A stretch of 31,178 bases of DNA from an uncultured Akkermansia sp. (GTDB lineage Bacteria > Verrucomicrobiota > Verrucomicrobiia > Verrucomicrobiales > Akkermansiaceae): positions 1 to 31,178 of the forward strand of contig CAJGDB010000013.1 in assembly GCA_904502165.1 (NCBI GenBank). Reading direction: 5' to 3'. Both the position numbers and the translations under genes were made by a program. The notes under the pieces were generated by a model, which searched no databases, had not been told where the DNA came from, and saw nothing but the letters and a program-made list of their open reading frames with translations. Positions 16,078-24,436 of this stretch are shown here, piece by piece. The number at the start of each line of letters is the position of its first letter. Positions within the stretch are counted from its first letter, which is position 1.

Positions 16078-18066
16078 ATGATTAGAGAAATTATTACATG
16101 TGTATTTGTGGGGGTGGCATTGCTGGGTGGCAATGCGTATGCAGATAATCTGGATAAGGCCCGCATTGTGACGGGCTATGCACCCGGCAATGACCCGAAA
16201 TGGAATCCCATGAACGACGATGACCGCCAGTACGTGGGGCCCACACTGGCCGCACCCAGCGAGTGGTTCACGCAGAAAACCGGCATTCCTGCAGATTTGA
16301 GCAGCGAGAAGGACCTCAAGCAGTTGGTCTATGCCATGGCTTATAACCTGGAGCCGACGCGCACGATGAAAACGATGTGCGGGGTGAATGAAAAGCTGCT
16401 CAGTAAGTGGGTGAAGAGAATCAACTCCAGCATTTACGGCCAGGTGGCGATTGATGTGAAGGAAGATGAGGTCTCCATTCAGGTGAGTCATACGCCGGAA
16501 TCCCGCATTATGGCCGCTTTCCGTAATCCTGCTATGAAGGGCAGCCTGGCGGGTAAGGAAAAGGAGGTGCTCGAGACTTGTGCCCAGTGGATTGCAGAGA
16601 ATATCACCATTGGTATGCCCAATGGCCTGAAGCTGAAGAAGATTCATGATGCCTTGATTGATAATTCCAAATACACCAAGGGGCACCACCGCACCGCAGA
16701 TCTCATATTGGAGGGTAAGGGGGTGTGCTCCGCCTATACGAGCGCCGCTCAGCTGCTGATGCATATGGTGAAGATTGACTGTCTCCGGGTGCAGGGTACA
16801 CGCAAGATGAACCATGTGTGGAACTATGTGAATCTGGATAATGAATGGTACCACATGGATGTGACCTGGGACGACCCCAATGGAGATACGGATTTGCGTA
16901 TGTACAACTATTATCTGATGACGGATGATGAAATGGCATGCGATCACGAGTGGGAAGACCGGGAATTATTCACTCCTACGCCCAAGCTGAACCCCTGGCA
17001 TTTCCATGTACGCAATGATATGAAGCGCAGCTGGCGTCTGGCCTCCAATGGTTATTCCCTGCCTAAGGAGGATGAATCTGTGGCGCAGGCAATGTATAAC
17101 ACGCACCTGGAGGATGCTGCCGCGCGTGGTGAGCAGTTTGCCAATCTGCTGGGCAAGGATGTGCAGCGCAAGGAGAAGGCCGAGGATAAGCTCAAGATGG
17201 GTGAGGGAAGCGACCCGGCAGATGTGGCGAAGCGCTGGTCCAAGTATACACCCAGAATAAGGAAGCTCAAGGGCGGGGACGAAGGCGTTGCCAATTACCG
17301 CGAATTCAATGAGAAGCTGGAAGCCTATGCCAGTGAACTGGCAGATGAGAATCTGGTGATTCAGTGCCGCCAGAATATGCAGGGCTGGAAGTTGCGTGAA
17401 ATTGTAGGCAAGTCAGACATCAATGTCTATGCAGAGAAATACAATGTTGTTTACGATGAGCAGAAGAGCACCATTACGCTGAACCTCGAATACTGGACCC
17501 ACGTGCGCGTGCTGACAGCCGCCGGTAATGATGACTTGGTGAAGAAGCTCACCCCGGGTGAGCGGCGGGCTCTGGCTTTCTGCCGCCAGCGGGCAGATTC
17601 CATCCCTGAGGGCTCGCTGAAGCGCAAACGTCAGGTGATTAAGGATTTGCACCTGGACCTGGTGCTGCATGCCAAACCGGATAACAGCGAGCCTGCCGGG
17701 CTTTGTGAGTTTGTGAAGGACCGCAAGAGCCGGGGTCTGGGTTACGCCCAGGCCATGTATGTGATTCTCAACATGTCTGAGATTCCCTGCATCATGGTGC
17801 ATGGCCGGGCGCAGGTTTCCTGCTGTATATATCACGACCATGTGTGGAACCTGGTGCGCATCAATCGCCGCGAATGGTACCATGCGGATTCCGGCTTCGA
17901 TGATGAACTGGAGAATACCGGGGCACAGGGAATGAAGTATTGCCTGTTGCGCGATGATGAAATAAAGGGTAACCACTCCTGGGATGAAGAGGAGATTCCT
18001 CACACACCCACCAAGGAAGAGAAGGAAGCCCTCAAGAAAATGAATCCGTTCACCTTTGGACGTTGA
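16078..18066 (+). CDS. Exported tandem transglutaminase-like protein, copy 1
   Basis: 662 residues with a signal peptide (IREIITCVFVGVALLGGNAYA). ATG 16078 is preferred to GTG 16045, which overlaps the previous gene and would bury the signal peptide. Unit 1 (about 110-300) is a bacterial transglutaminase/protease-like domain with Cys217 in EGKGVCSAY, His246 in MNHVWNYV and Asp261 in WYHMDVTWDDP, an intact triad. Unit 2 (about 445-640) repeats the same layout, including helix and strand order before the core (DINVYAEKYNVVYDEQKSTI), then GLGYAQAMYVILNM, HDHVWNLV and WYHADSGFDD, but the Cys is replaced by Gly. Such domains cut or crosslink proteins or peptides; the substrate here is unknown. It is paralogous to the next gene, which starts eight bases after the stop codon begins. 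Confidence 0.88.
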   Translation: MIREIITCVFVGVALLGGNAYADNLDKARIVTGYAPGNDPKWNPMNDDDRQYVGPTLAAPSEWFTQKTGIPADLSSEKDLKQLVYAMAYNLEPTRTMKTMCGVNEKLLSKWVKRINSSIYGQVAIDVKEDEVSIQVSHTPESRIMAAFRNPAMKGSLAGKEKEVLETCAQWIAENITIGMPNGLKLKKIHDALIDNSKYTKGHHRTADLILEGKGVCSAYTSAAQLLMHMVKIDCLRVQGTRKMNHVWNYVNLDNEWYHMDVTWDDPNGDTDLRMYNYYLMTDDEMACDHEWEDRELFTPTPKLNPWHFHVRNDMKRSWRLASNGYSLPKEDESVAQAMYNTHLEDAAARGEQFANLLGKDVQRKEKAEDKLKMGEGSDPADVAKRWSKYTPRIRKLKGGDEGVANYREFNEKLEAYASELADENLVIQCRQNMQGWKLREIVGKSDINVYAEKYNVVYDEQKSTITLNLEYWTHVRVLTAAGNDDLVKKLTPGERRALAFCRQRADSIPEGSLKRKRQVIKDLHLDLVLHAKPDNSEPAGLCEFVKDRKSRGLGYAQAMYVILNMSEIPCIMVHGRAQVSCCIYHDHVWNLVRINRREWYHADSGFDDELENTGAQGMKYCLLRDDEIKGNHSWDEEEIPHTPTKEEKEALKKMNPFTFGR

Positions 18067-18073
18067 TCCGGGT

Positions 18074-20152
18074 ATGCTCCGCTTTTTCCTTCAGTTGCTC
18101 ATTTGTCTGTTGACTTTGCTGGTGTGCCCAGCCATGGCAGATGAAGGAGATTTGCTTAACAAAGCCCGGCGGATTACGGGGTACAGCCCCCATCTTAATG
18201 CTCAGGACAACGACACCCCCCGTTGGGATTCCCTGGCCGATGAGAACATCAAGTACTCCGGCTCGATGCGCAGTGAGCCTGGGGCATGGTTCCGTATGGA
18301 GCCTGATTTCCCGGAAAAGGTGGCTTCTCAGGAGGATATGAACCGCTGGGTATACGCCATGGCATATGCCTTGCTGGAGAAGGAGAAACTGAAGGTTGCT
18401 CCCGGTATTTCCCAGGCAACGCTGCGTGAATGGTTACGGAAGAGCAACACGAGCATTTATGGCCTTGCCAGTCTGGAGTTTGATGGCGAACAGCTCTGGC
18501 TGCACATGGCCTACAGCCCGGAGGCCCGCATCCTGGCTGCTTTCCGGAACGATGAGCTCCGCCGCAGTCTGAAAAAGAGGGAGCAGAAGGTGCTCCAGAC
18601 CTGCGCATGGTGGATTACCGAGAATGTCAGCATGGGTATGCCCAATGCCCAGAAACTGCACCGGGTGCACGATGCGCTGATTGATACCACGGTGTATACC
18701 AGAAAAGAGCATGACCCGCTTTCCGTTCTGCTGGAGGGGAAGGGCTCCTGTGTCGCTTATTCCCGCGCGTTTCAGTTGCTGCTGCACATGCTCAGGATTG
18801 ATTGCCGCATCGTCTATGGTACCACAGAGATGAACCATGTGTGGAATCTGGTTGAGCTGGACGAGGCCTGGTACCATGTGGATCTCACCTGGGATGACCC
18901 GATAGCTTCTGCTCCTCTGCGCACATATAATTACTACCTGATGACGGATGTCGAGGCGAATGCCGACCATGATTGGGTGAACCCGGAGCTGTATGAAAAA
19001 ACGCCGCCGATTAATTCGAAACACTTTCATATGCGCTACCATACGCGCCATGCATGCAGGGCGGCTGCCTCCGGCTACACCTTGCCCCGAGAAGATGAAT
19101 ATCTGGCTCCCGCCTTGTATAATATGTACCTGAATAATGCCGGTGGCCGCGCTGAGGCCGTGGCCAACCTGCTGGGGGTGGATTTGAACAGGAATCCGGA
19201 TATCGAGGCATTTTTCAAGTTGGAAAAAAAGCGGTTATCCCTATCGGAGTCTGCGCGGAAACTGGCGGCCAAGCCATTCGAGAAAACGAAGGAGGCTGTG
19301 AACTTGATGCGGCGTCCACCAGTGAGGCCGCAGGCGATGTCTGAGACGGATAAGTACACTGAAATCCGGGATTCCGATACCTTCAACCAGATGCTCAGGG
19401 ATTATGCCGCTGTGCTTGCCGGAACCCGGCTGTTTTTCCAGTGTGCAGAAGAGATGCCGGCCTGGCGCATGCGCGAGCTGGTCGGCCTTTCGGATATCAA
19501 TAAGTATGCTATGTGCTTCAATGCCATTTACGACGAAAAACACAGGTCCATTACGCTGGATGTCAGGTATTGGGATCACATCCGCATTCTGCATGCTGCT
19601 CAGAATAAGGAAGCCGCGGCGCGTCTCACTGCTCGCGAGCAGACGATGCTGACTCAATGCGTCAAAAAGGCGGCTGACCTGCGGAGGTGCTCATCTGATG
19701 AGGAAAGGGGCATCCGTTCGAACAGCTACTGTAGCAAGGGCTTGAAGTGCCTGCCCGTGGCCGCACCCATGGAACAGCACAATATCCGTTCCCATAATTC
19801 CCTGGGGCGTTCGCAGACTGCCTATGTGGTGTTGAATCTGGCGGGGGTGCCCACCGAGCTCATATTCGGACGAGTGAAGAAGCGGGAGGAGACATGGTGC
19901 ATATCCAAGGTAAACGGGAAAGATTGGCTGCACACGGATTATTATGCCTACTGCGCTGGGCAGCATCTCCAGCCATGCTGTTTCCGGAAGAATGATTATT
20001 ACACGCTTATGTCCGATGCCGAGATTGGGGAGACTCATACCTGGGATCCTGAAAGTGCTCCGACTTCCCCTGCCAGCTTGGAGAAGGAGACCCGGGAGCG
20101 TCTGAAAGACGGTATACCAAAAGATTTGTTTGAACAGGTAAACTTCTTGTGA
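18074..20152 (+). CDS. Exported tandem transglutaminase-like protein, copy 2
   Basis: 692 residues. Signal peptide FFLQLLICLLTLLVCPAMA, start ATG 18074 (TTG 18056 is in frame but lies inside the previous gene). It is a diverged duplicate of the preceding protein along its whole length: both open the mature part with KAR-IVTGY/KARRITGY and share SIYG, the block PEARILAAFRN, MGMPNAQKLH and TYNYYLMTD. Unit 1 has Cys226 (EGKGSCVAY), His255 (MNHVWNLV) and Asp270 (WYHVDLTWDDP). Unit 2 (about 470-660) has lost both the Cys (NSLGRSQTAYVVLN) and the His (EETWCISKV) and keeps Asp622. The linker (380-430) is basic and longer than in copy 1. The stop is one base from the ankyrin gene's start. Confidence 0.88.
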   Translation: MLRFFLQLLICLLTLLVCPAMADEGDLLNKARRITGYSPHLNAQDNDTPRWDSLADENIKYSGSMRSEPGAWFRMEPDFPEKVASQEDMNRWVYAMAYALLEKEKLKVAPGISQATLREWLRKSNTSIYGLASLEFDGEQLWLHMAYSPEARILAAFRNDELRRSLKKREQKVLQTCAWWITENVSMGMPNAQKLHRVHDALIDTTVYTRKEHDPLSVLLEGKGSCVAYSRAFQLLLHMLRIDCRIVYGTTEMNHVWNLVELDEAWYHVDLTWDDPIASAPLRTYNYYLMTDVEANADHDWVNPELYEKTPPINSKHFHMRYHTRHACRAAASGYTLPREDEYLAPALYNMYLNNAGGRAEAVANLLGVDLNRNPDIEAFFKLEKKRLSLSESARKLAAKPFEKTKEAVNLMRRPPVRPQAMSETDKYTEIRDSDTFNQMLRDYAAVLAGTRLFFQCAEEMPAWRMRELVGLSDINKYAMCFNAIYDEKHRSITLDVRYWDHIRILHAAQNKEAAARLTAREQTMLTQCVKKAADLRRCSSDEERGIRSNSYCSKGLKCLPVAAPMEQHNIRSHNSLGRSQTAYVVLNLAGVPTELIFGRVKKREETWCISKVNGKDWLHTDYYAYCAGQHLQPCCFRKNDYYTLMSDAEIGETHTWDPESAPTSPASLEKETRERLKDGIPKDLFEQVNFL

Positions 20153-20153
20153 G

Positions 20154-22367
20154 ATGAAACAATGTTTGACAGATGGGGCGAAGAGCAGCCGGTGCCTGTG
20201 GATGGCTGCCGGGAGCTTGATTCGTGGCCTGTGCGTCCTGGTATGTGCCTGCATGCTGGTGGCACCACCGGTGGAAGGGGTGGATACATCATACGTTAAC
20301 CGTTTGCGCTTTCTTCGCAAAAAGGCTGTAAGGATGAGTGATTACAGCCTGCGGAAGATGCTGGAGCAGGAGAAGATAATCCTGAAGGGGGACGAAAAAT
20401 TACCGCCTTTTGATAGACTGTTCAATGAGCTGATTACTCAGGTTTTTCTCTGTAAGATAAAACCGGAGGAGGTGCGCTTGAACGGGGCTCCTCTCGTATG
20501 GCATGCTGCCGGCAAGAATCTTTTGCTGGCCTTGCAGATGCTGGTGCACGATGGCGCAGATACTTCCACTATCTACAATGGGGAATCCCTTTTTTGCAGG
20601 GCTGCCCTGGCGGGAGATGTCAAGGCGATGGAGTTCCTGGAATACAAGGGGTTACTTCCCAATGAGCCCCGTTGCCGCTTTGCCTGGAAGGGGGCCTGTG
20701 GTGTCATGAAGCGCGCTGCCCAGAGTGGTAATGTGAAGGCGGTCGATTTCCTTTATAAGCGCGTGGGCTGGTTGCTTCTGGCTGGTCGTAACCATATCAA
20801 TATTGTTGATAATGCCGGCATGTGCGGCCATGACAAGGTCATCAGATTCTTTACCGGGAAGGGATGGGGACTCCGGAATAACGAATTCCTTCTTGGCGCA
20901 GCACGGGCTGGAAAGTTCGAATTTGCGTGTCAATTGATAGAGCAGGGCGCCAGTCCGCACTATGTCGGCGCAGGGGACTACACTCCGCTGATGCTCGCGG
21001 CTCATAGTGGTAATCTGGAGCTTGTGAAATACCTGGTGGATGAACACAAGGTGGATGTCAATGCCCGCAGCTGCCTTGGAGATACGGCTTTGCTTTTTGC
21101 GGCCCGCTCAGGCAATATTGAGATGATTCGTTATCTGCTGGAAAAGAAAGCGGACATAAAGGCCGTCAGTCAGGCCGGTGGCGGTATTGTGGATCAGGTG
21201 GCAGCCAGCGGGAATACCGGTGCTGCATCATACGTTCTTTCCCTTGTGGAGAATGCCTCGAAAGCCGCCAACCAGGCTCTTTGTGTTGCAGCCCGCTATG
21301 GCGATGAGGCCATGGTCAAATTCCTGCTTGAATCTCAGGCAGATGAGGTTAATACGATTCATACTGTTGCCATGCAGCATACGTATGCATATGAAGATTT
21401 GCTGGGGGTGACAGGTGTGCTGGAGGTGGAGCAGACTACTCCGCTTATGGCGGCTATTGCAAGTGGTAACGAGGGGCTTGTGCAATATCTGATAGCCGAG
21501 GGGGCTGATATCAGTTTTTCTGTAGGGCAGAATGAAAACCTGCTGACTCCTCAGCGGGCTGCTGCGCGCCGGGGGTTGCCCCATATCCTCGCTTTCCTGT
21601 TGGATAAAGAGCAGGAAAATGCCCAGACGCAGAACAGGACAAAGAACAGGAGGAGAAACCGCACAGGAAGAAAGAACAATGGCGGGGAGAGAGAATGCGG
21701 GACAGACCTGCTGTTGTTGCACCAGGCGGCGCAGAATGGTCATGCCGCTTGTGTAAAGTTGCTTTTGCAGCGTGGCTGGGATGCCAATGCAGTAGACCCG
21801 TACACCGGGCTGACGCCGATACAAGCGGCATGCACCCAAGGCACGGAAGCCCCCAGCTCACACTCTTGGAACTATGATTCTGGTAGCAGTGCAGGTCATA
21901 CTGCCTGCGTGAGACTTCTTCTTGATTCCGGCGCAGAAACGTCCTATGAGAAAGGAGAGATTGCCAAGGTGCTCGCTTTGCACTGCTGCGTGCCGCTGTT
22001 TGATTGTGCCGAGGCGCTGTGGGATCATGGTAATCCGCTCAAGGCAGATGATATGATTTACCCGTTGCACCGCGCTGTCGAGTTTGGTGAAACAAGGTGG
22101 CTTGAAATCCTGATGCCTGGCCTGAAAGCCAAGAAAATTGCTGACAACGGGCAAAACCCAATGTTTACCCTTTGCAGTGTGGGGGATTCTTTCCAGCCTT
22201 ATATTGAGAAGATAATCCCCTCTCCGCATATTAGATGCGGAGATGAGCTCAGGCAGGCTGGCGTAGAAGTGACTCTTGATAATAACCGTACCATCCGGAA
22301 GAATGGAATCATATATAAATTGTATGGCTTTCTTGCTCCGGAGCCGTTAATGATATCCAAAGAGTAG
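20154..22367 (+). CDS. Exported ankyrin-repeat protein, last gene of the transglutaminase cluster
   Basis: 737 residues. An N-terminal hydrophobic segment (LIRGLCVLVCACMLVAPP, about 22-39) looks like a signal peptide with a long n-region; ATG 20202 (Met17) would give a more ordinary one. Ankyrin repeats run from about 115 to 670. The clearest are TPLMLAAHSGNLELVKYLVD at 277-296, TALLFAARSGNIEMIRYLLE at 311-330, TPLMAAIASGNEGLVQYLIA, and LLLHQAAQNGHAACVKLLLQ. A strongly basic, Asn/Arg-rich insert (about 490-513) breaks the array. Ankyrin arrays bind proteins, so it may be a partner, inhibitor or target-binding subunit of the two transglutaminase-like proteins. That is inference from the one-base spacing and shared export. 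Confidence 0.87.
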   Translation: MKQCLTDGAKSSRCLWMAAGSLIRGLCVLVCACMLVAPPVEGVDTSYVNRLRFLRKKAVRMSDYSLRKMLEQEKIILKGDEKLPPFDRLFNELITQVFLCKIKPEEVRLNGAPLVWHAAGKNLLLALQMLVHDGADTSTIYNGESLFCRAALAGDVKAMEFLEYKGLLPNEPRCRFAWKGACGVMKRAAQSGNVKAVDFLYKRVGWLLLAGRNHINIVDNAGMCGHDKVIRFFTGKGWGLRNNEFLLGAARAGKFEFACQLIEQGASPHYVGAGDYTPLMLAAHSGNLELVKYLVDEHKVDVNARSCLGDTALLFAARSGNIEMIRYLLEKKADIKAVSQAGGGIVDQVAASGNTGAASYVLSLVENASKAANQALCVAARYGDEAMVKFLLESQADEVNTIHTVAMQHTYAYEDLLGVTGVLEVEQTTPLMAAIASGNEGLVQYLIAEGADISFSVGQNENLLTPQRAAARRGLPHILAFLLDKEQENAQTQNRTKNRRRNRTGRKNNGGERECGTDLLLLHQAAQNGHAACVKLLLQRGWDANAVDPYTGLTPIQAACTQGTEAPSSHSWNYDSGSSAGHTACVRLLLDSGAETSYEKGEIAKVLALHCCVPLFDCAEALWDHGNPLKADDMIYPLHRAVEFGETRWLEILMPGLKAKKIADNGQNPMFTLCSVGDSFQPYIEKIIPSPHIRCGDELRQAGVEVTLDNNRTIRKNGIIYKLYGFLAPEPLMISKE

Positions 22368-22374
22368 AGAATTT

Positions 22375-22412
22375 AAAACATGCACCCGGTCATTTGACCG
22401 GGTGCATGTTTT
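22375..22412. terminator. Bidirectional terminator between the ankyrin gene and the AP2-like gene
   Basis: AAAACATGCACCCGGTCA (22375-22392) pairs perfectly with 22395-22412, giving an 18-bp stem with A-rich left and T-rich right flanks, suitable for both strands. It ends the four-gene cluster and the minus-strand gene at 22431. Confidence 0.9.
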
Positions 22413-22430
22413 CTTATAGGAAACTCTGTG

Positions 22431-22706
22431 TTATTTGCCGGCGGTGGCTGCCTGCAGGACAGCCTCTTCCTCCTGCCCGTTCTTGAATCGCTCGAACACG
22501 CCGCGCGGGTCATCCGGGGTGCGTTTCAGCGCGTCAAAGATGCGGTCGCGCATCTCTACGGCGGCCTGGAAGGCGGCTTCCTCACTGCCGTATTGGCGGT
22601 CAGAGAAATATTTGGTGAACTGATTCCACTTGCGGCAGATGCTCAGTCTCCACCCCTGGAATGAGGTGGTTTCGTATGTGTATCGGGTAATGTTACGTTG
22701 GGTCAT
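22431..22706 (-). CDS. Small AP2-domain-like protein
   Basis: 91 residues from ATG 22706; an in-frame GTG at 22745 would add 13 residues. Residues 14-54 (SFQGWRLSICRKWNQF, then KYFSDRQYGSEEAA and AVEMRDRI) match the pattern of bacterial AP2-type DNA-binding domains: an aromatic-Gly-Trp-Arg strand, an FSD strand, then a Gly-x-x-x-Ala helix ending in RD. A charged helical tail follows. AP2-like domains occur in integrases, homing endonucleases and small regulators; no nuclease part is present, so a DNA-binding regulator is the simplest reading. It is weakly supported, without a clear promoter. It ends at a shared terminator with the ankyrin gene. Confidence 0.65.
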   Translation of the reverse strand: MTQRNITRYTYETTSFQGWRLSICRKWNQFTKYFSDRQYGSEEAAFQAAVEMRDRIFDALKRTPDDPRGVFERFKNGQEEEAVLQAATAGK

Positions 22707-22840
22707 GGGTTTAATACCGGGTTTTTGGGCTCCGGATGTGACCATACTGCCACATCATGATAAGAGTGACAACCTAATTTGCTAAATGTTCGATAATATT
22801 TTCAGCCGGTGGTGTTTTTGTTCTCTCTACCCGCCGGGGA

Positions 22841-22875
22841 AAAAAAAGAGGAGCTGCCGTTTCCGGCAGCTCCTC
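22841..22875 (-). terminator. Rho-independent terminator of the phosphofructokinase gene
   Basis: A perfect 12-bp stem (22848-22859 with 22864-22875), a 4-nt loop and seven T on the minus strand (22841-22847), 25 bases beyond the stop. Confidence 0.93.
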
Positions 22876-22900
22876 AGAGGGGTGTTTTGTGCGCCCGTTA

Positions 22901-24154
22901 TCAGCAGCAGGGCTTGGCAAGAATCTTGCGAAGACGGGCAAAACGGGGCAGGGATTCAGCAGTCTTCATGCCGGTAGCACCCTGGATGAGGGGCAGGGCA
23001 TAGTCCACAAAAGCCATCTCCACGTTGTTGCCGGCGGCGTTGATCCATTCGCGGGGAACCTTGCGCTCGAAGTTAGCCACGCTGGCCAGGGGCAGGAGCT
23101 TCATCTCGCACTTGTAGTTGCCTTCTTCGTCGGTAGTGCGCTCGAAAGCGGGCATCTTGTCGGTATCACCAGCCACGGCAGCTTCCACTGCGGTCTTACC
23201 AGCGAGGTAGGCCTCGTGGGCGTCGGTGGCGGAGCCGAGGTGCGTGGCGCAGCGCTGCAGCAGGGAGGGCTCGATGGCGCGCACCTTGGCAGAGGCGATG
23301 CGAGCACGGACGATTTCAGCCAGCTTGTTGGCAAGGCCGCCCAGCTGGGCGTGACCGAAGCCGTCGTTGCTGTTGGTCTTGGCTTCGGAGATGAAGTTGC
23401 CATCCTTGTCGTGGATGCCTTCGGAAACCACCACGAGGCACTTGCCGGTGGCGTTGTAAATCTTCTCCACATCAGCCAGGAAGCTTTCCATGTCGAAGTC
23501 AACCTCGGGGAGGTAGATGAGGTCGGGACCAGCACCTGCGTAGGTGGCCAGGGCGGCGGCGGCGGTCAGCCAGCCGGCGTGACGGCCCATCACCTCGATG
23601 ATGGTCACCATACCGGTGTCGTAGCAGCAGGCATCGTGCTTCACTTCCATCACGGAAGTGGCGATGTACTTGGCGGCAGAGGCGTAGCCGGGGCAGTGGT
23701 CAGTGCCGAAAAGGTCGTTGTCGATGGTCTTCGGAATGCCCATCACGCGGCACTCCCAGCCACTCTTCTCCATGAACTTGGAAATCTTGTTGCAGGTGTC
23801 CATGGAGTCGTTGCCACCATTGTAGAAGAAGTAGCGCACATCGAACTTCTTGAAGGTCTCAAGGAGCTTCTCGTAGTCGGTGGGATCCACATCCGGGTTC
23901 TTCATCTTGTAGCGGCAGGTGCCCAGGGCAGAAGAGGGGGTGAACTTCAGCAGCTCAAGCTCCACCGGGTCTTCCATGCCCATGTCGTAGAGGTTGCCTT
24001 CCAGCACGCCCTTGATGCCGTTGGCGGCACCCAGCACGCGGGTAATCTGAGGAGCGTTGAGAGCGGTCTGGATAGCACCCAGAACGCTGGCGTTAATCAC
24101 AGCGGTGGGACCGCCGGACTGACCGATGATGCATGCACCTTTGAGTTCGTTCAT
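22901..24154 (-). CDS. pfp: Pyrophosphate-dependent 6-phosphofructokinase
   Basis: 417 residues. Phosphorylates fructose 6-phosphate to fructose 1,6-bisphosphate, most likely with pyrophosphate in place of ATP, reversibly, in glycolysis. The N-terminal phosphate-binding segment is GQSGGPTAVINAS at 11-23. The donor-specificity site reads GGNDS at 113-117, with Asp116 where ATP enzymes have Gly, and PKTIDND at 141-147, with Lys142 where ATP enzymes have Gly; both changes are hallmarks of PPi use. VMGRHAGWL (188-196) contacts the sugar phosphate. Asn115 replaces the Asp usual in GGDDS. The start ATG 24154 has no Shine-Dalgarno sequence and follows a leader of roughly 85-90 nt, the longest in the window. 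Confidence 0.93.
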   Translation of the reverse strand: MNELKGACIIGQSGGPTAVINASVLGAIQTALNAPQITRVLGAANGIKGVLEGNLYDMGMEDPVELELLKFTPSSALGTCRYKMKNPDVDPTDYEKLLETFKKFDVRYFFYNGGNDSMDTCNKISKFMEKSGWECRVMGIPKTIDNDLFGTDHCPGYASAAKYIATSVMEVKHDACCYDTGMVTIIEVMGRHAGWLTAAAALATYAGAGPDLIYLPEVDFDMESFLADVEKIYNATGKCLVVVSEGIHDKDGNFISEAKTNSNDGFGHAQLGGLANKLAEIVRARIASAKVRAIEPSLLQRCATHLGSATDAHEAYLAGKTAVEAAVAGDTDKMPAFERTTDEEGNYKCEMKLLPLASVANFERKVPREWINAAGNNVEMAFVDYALPLIQGATGMKTAESLPRFARLRKILAKPCC

Positions 24155-24248
24155 GATATGAAGAATGTGTAGATGTAATGTGTTGTTTTTCTTGTTCCCT
24201 CCGCGATTGTGTCAGGCCGGGGGAACGGCCGCCACCGGCGGACGCGAT

Positions 24249-24277
24249 ATTCTACGCCATTTACGCTTACATGGCAA
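24249..24277 (-). promoter_or_regulatory. Sigma70-like promoter of pfp
   Basis: On the minus strand TTGCCA (24272-24277), 17 bp, TAGAAT (24249-24254). The -10 box ends 94 nt before ATG 24154. The long leader contains a GC-rich stretch (24205-24240) that could fold, but no known riboswitch was recognised. Confidence 0.75.
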
Positions 24278-24402
24278 GCAAAATAACCGGATGTATGCCG
24301 TCGCTGGTGAAAAAATATGCATTCCTGATGGTGGTTTTCTGTGAGGGGGAGGCTCTGGTGCCAGTATAGCCTATCAAAATGATGGTTTAACCGATTATCT
24401 GC

Positions 24403-24430
24403 TTGCATTGAATGAGGAGCCCGCTATAAT
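24403..24430 (+). promoter_or_regulatory. Sigma70-like promoter of the cytochrome bd operon (leaderless)
   Basis: TTGCAT (24403-24408), 16 bp, TATAAT (24425-24430, perfect). Six nt separate the -10 box from ATG 24437. Confidence 0.8.
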
Positions 24431-24436
24431 GCCGGT

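Noticed and set aside
22889..24172. Plus-strand open frame of 427 codons opposite pfp
   Set aside because: It is an antisense shadow of pfp with a Gly/Val/His-rich composition and no domain pattern, while the minus strand encodes a clear phosphofructokinase.
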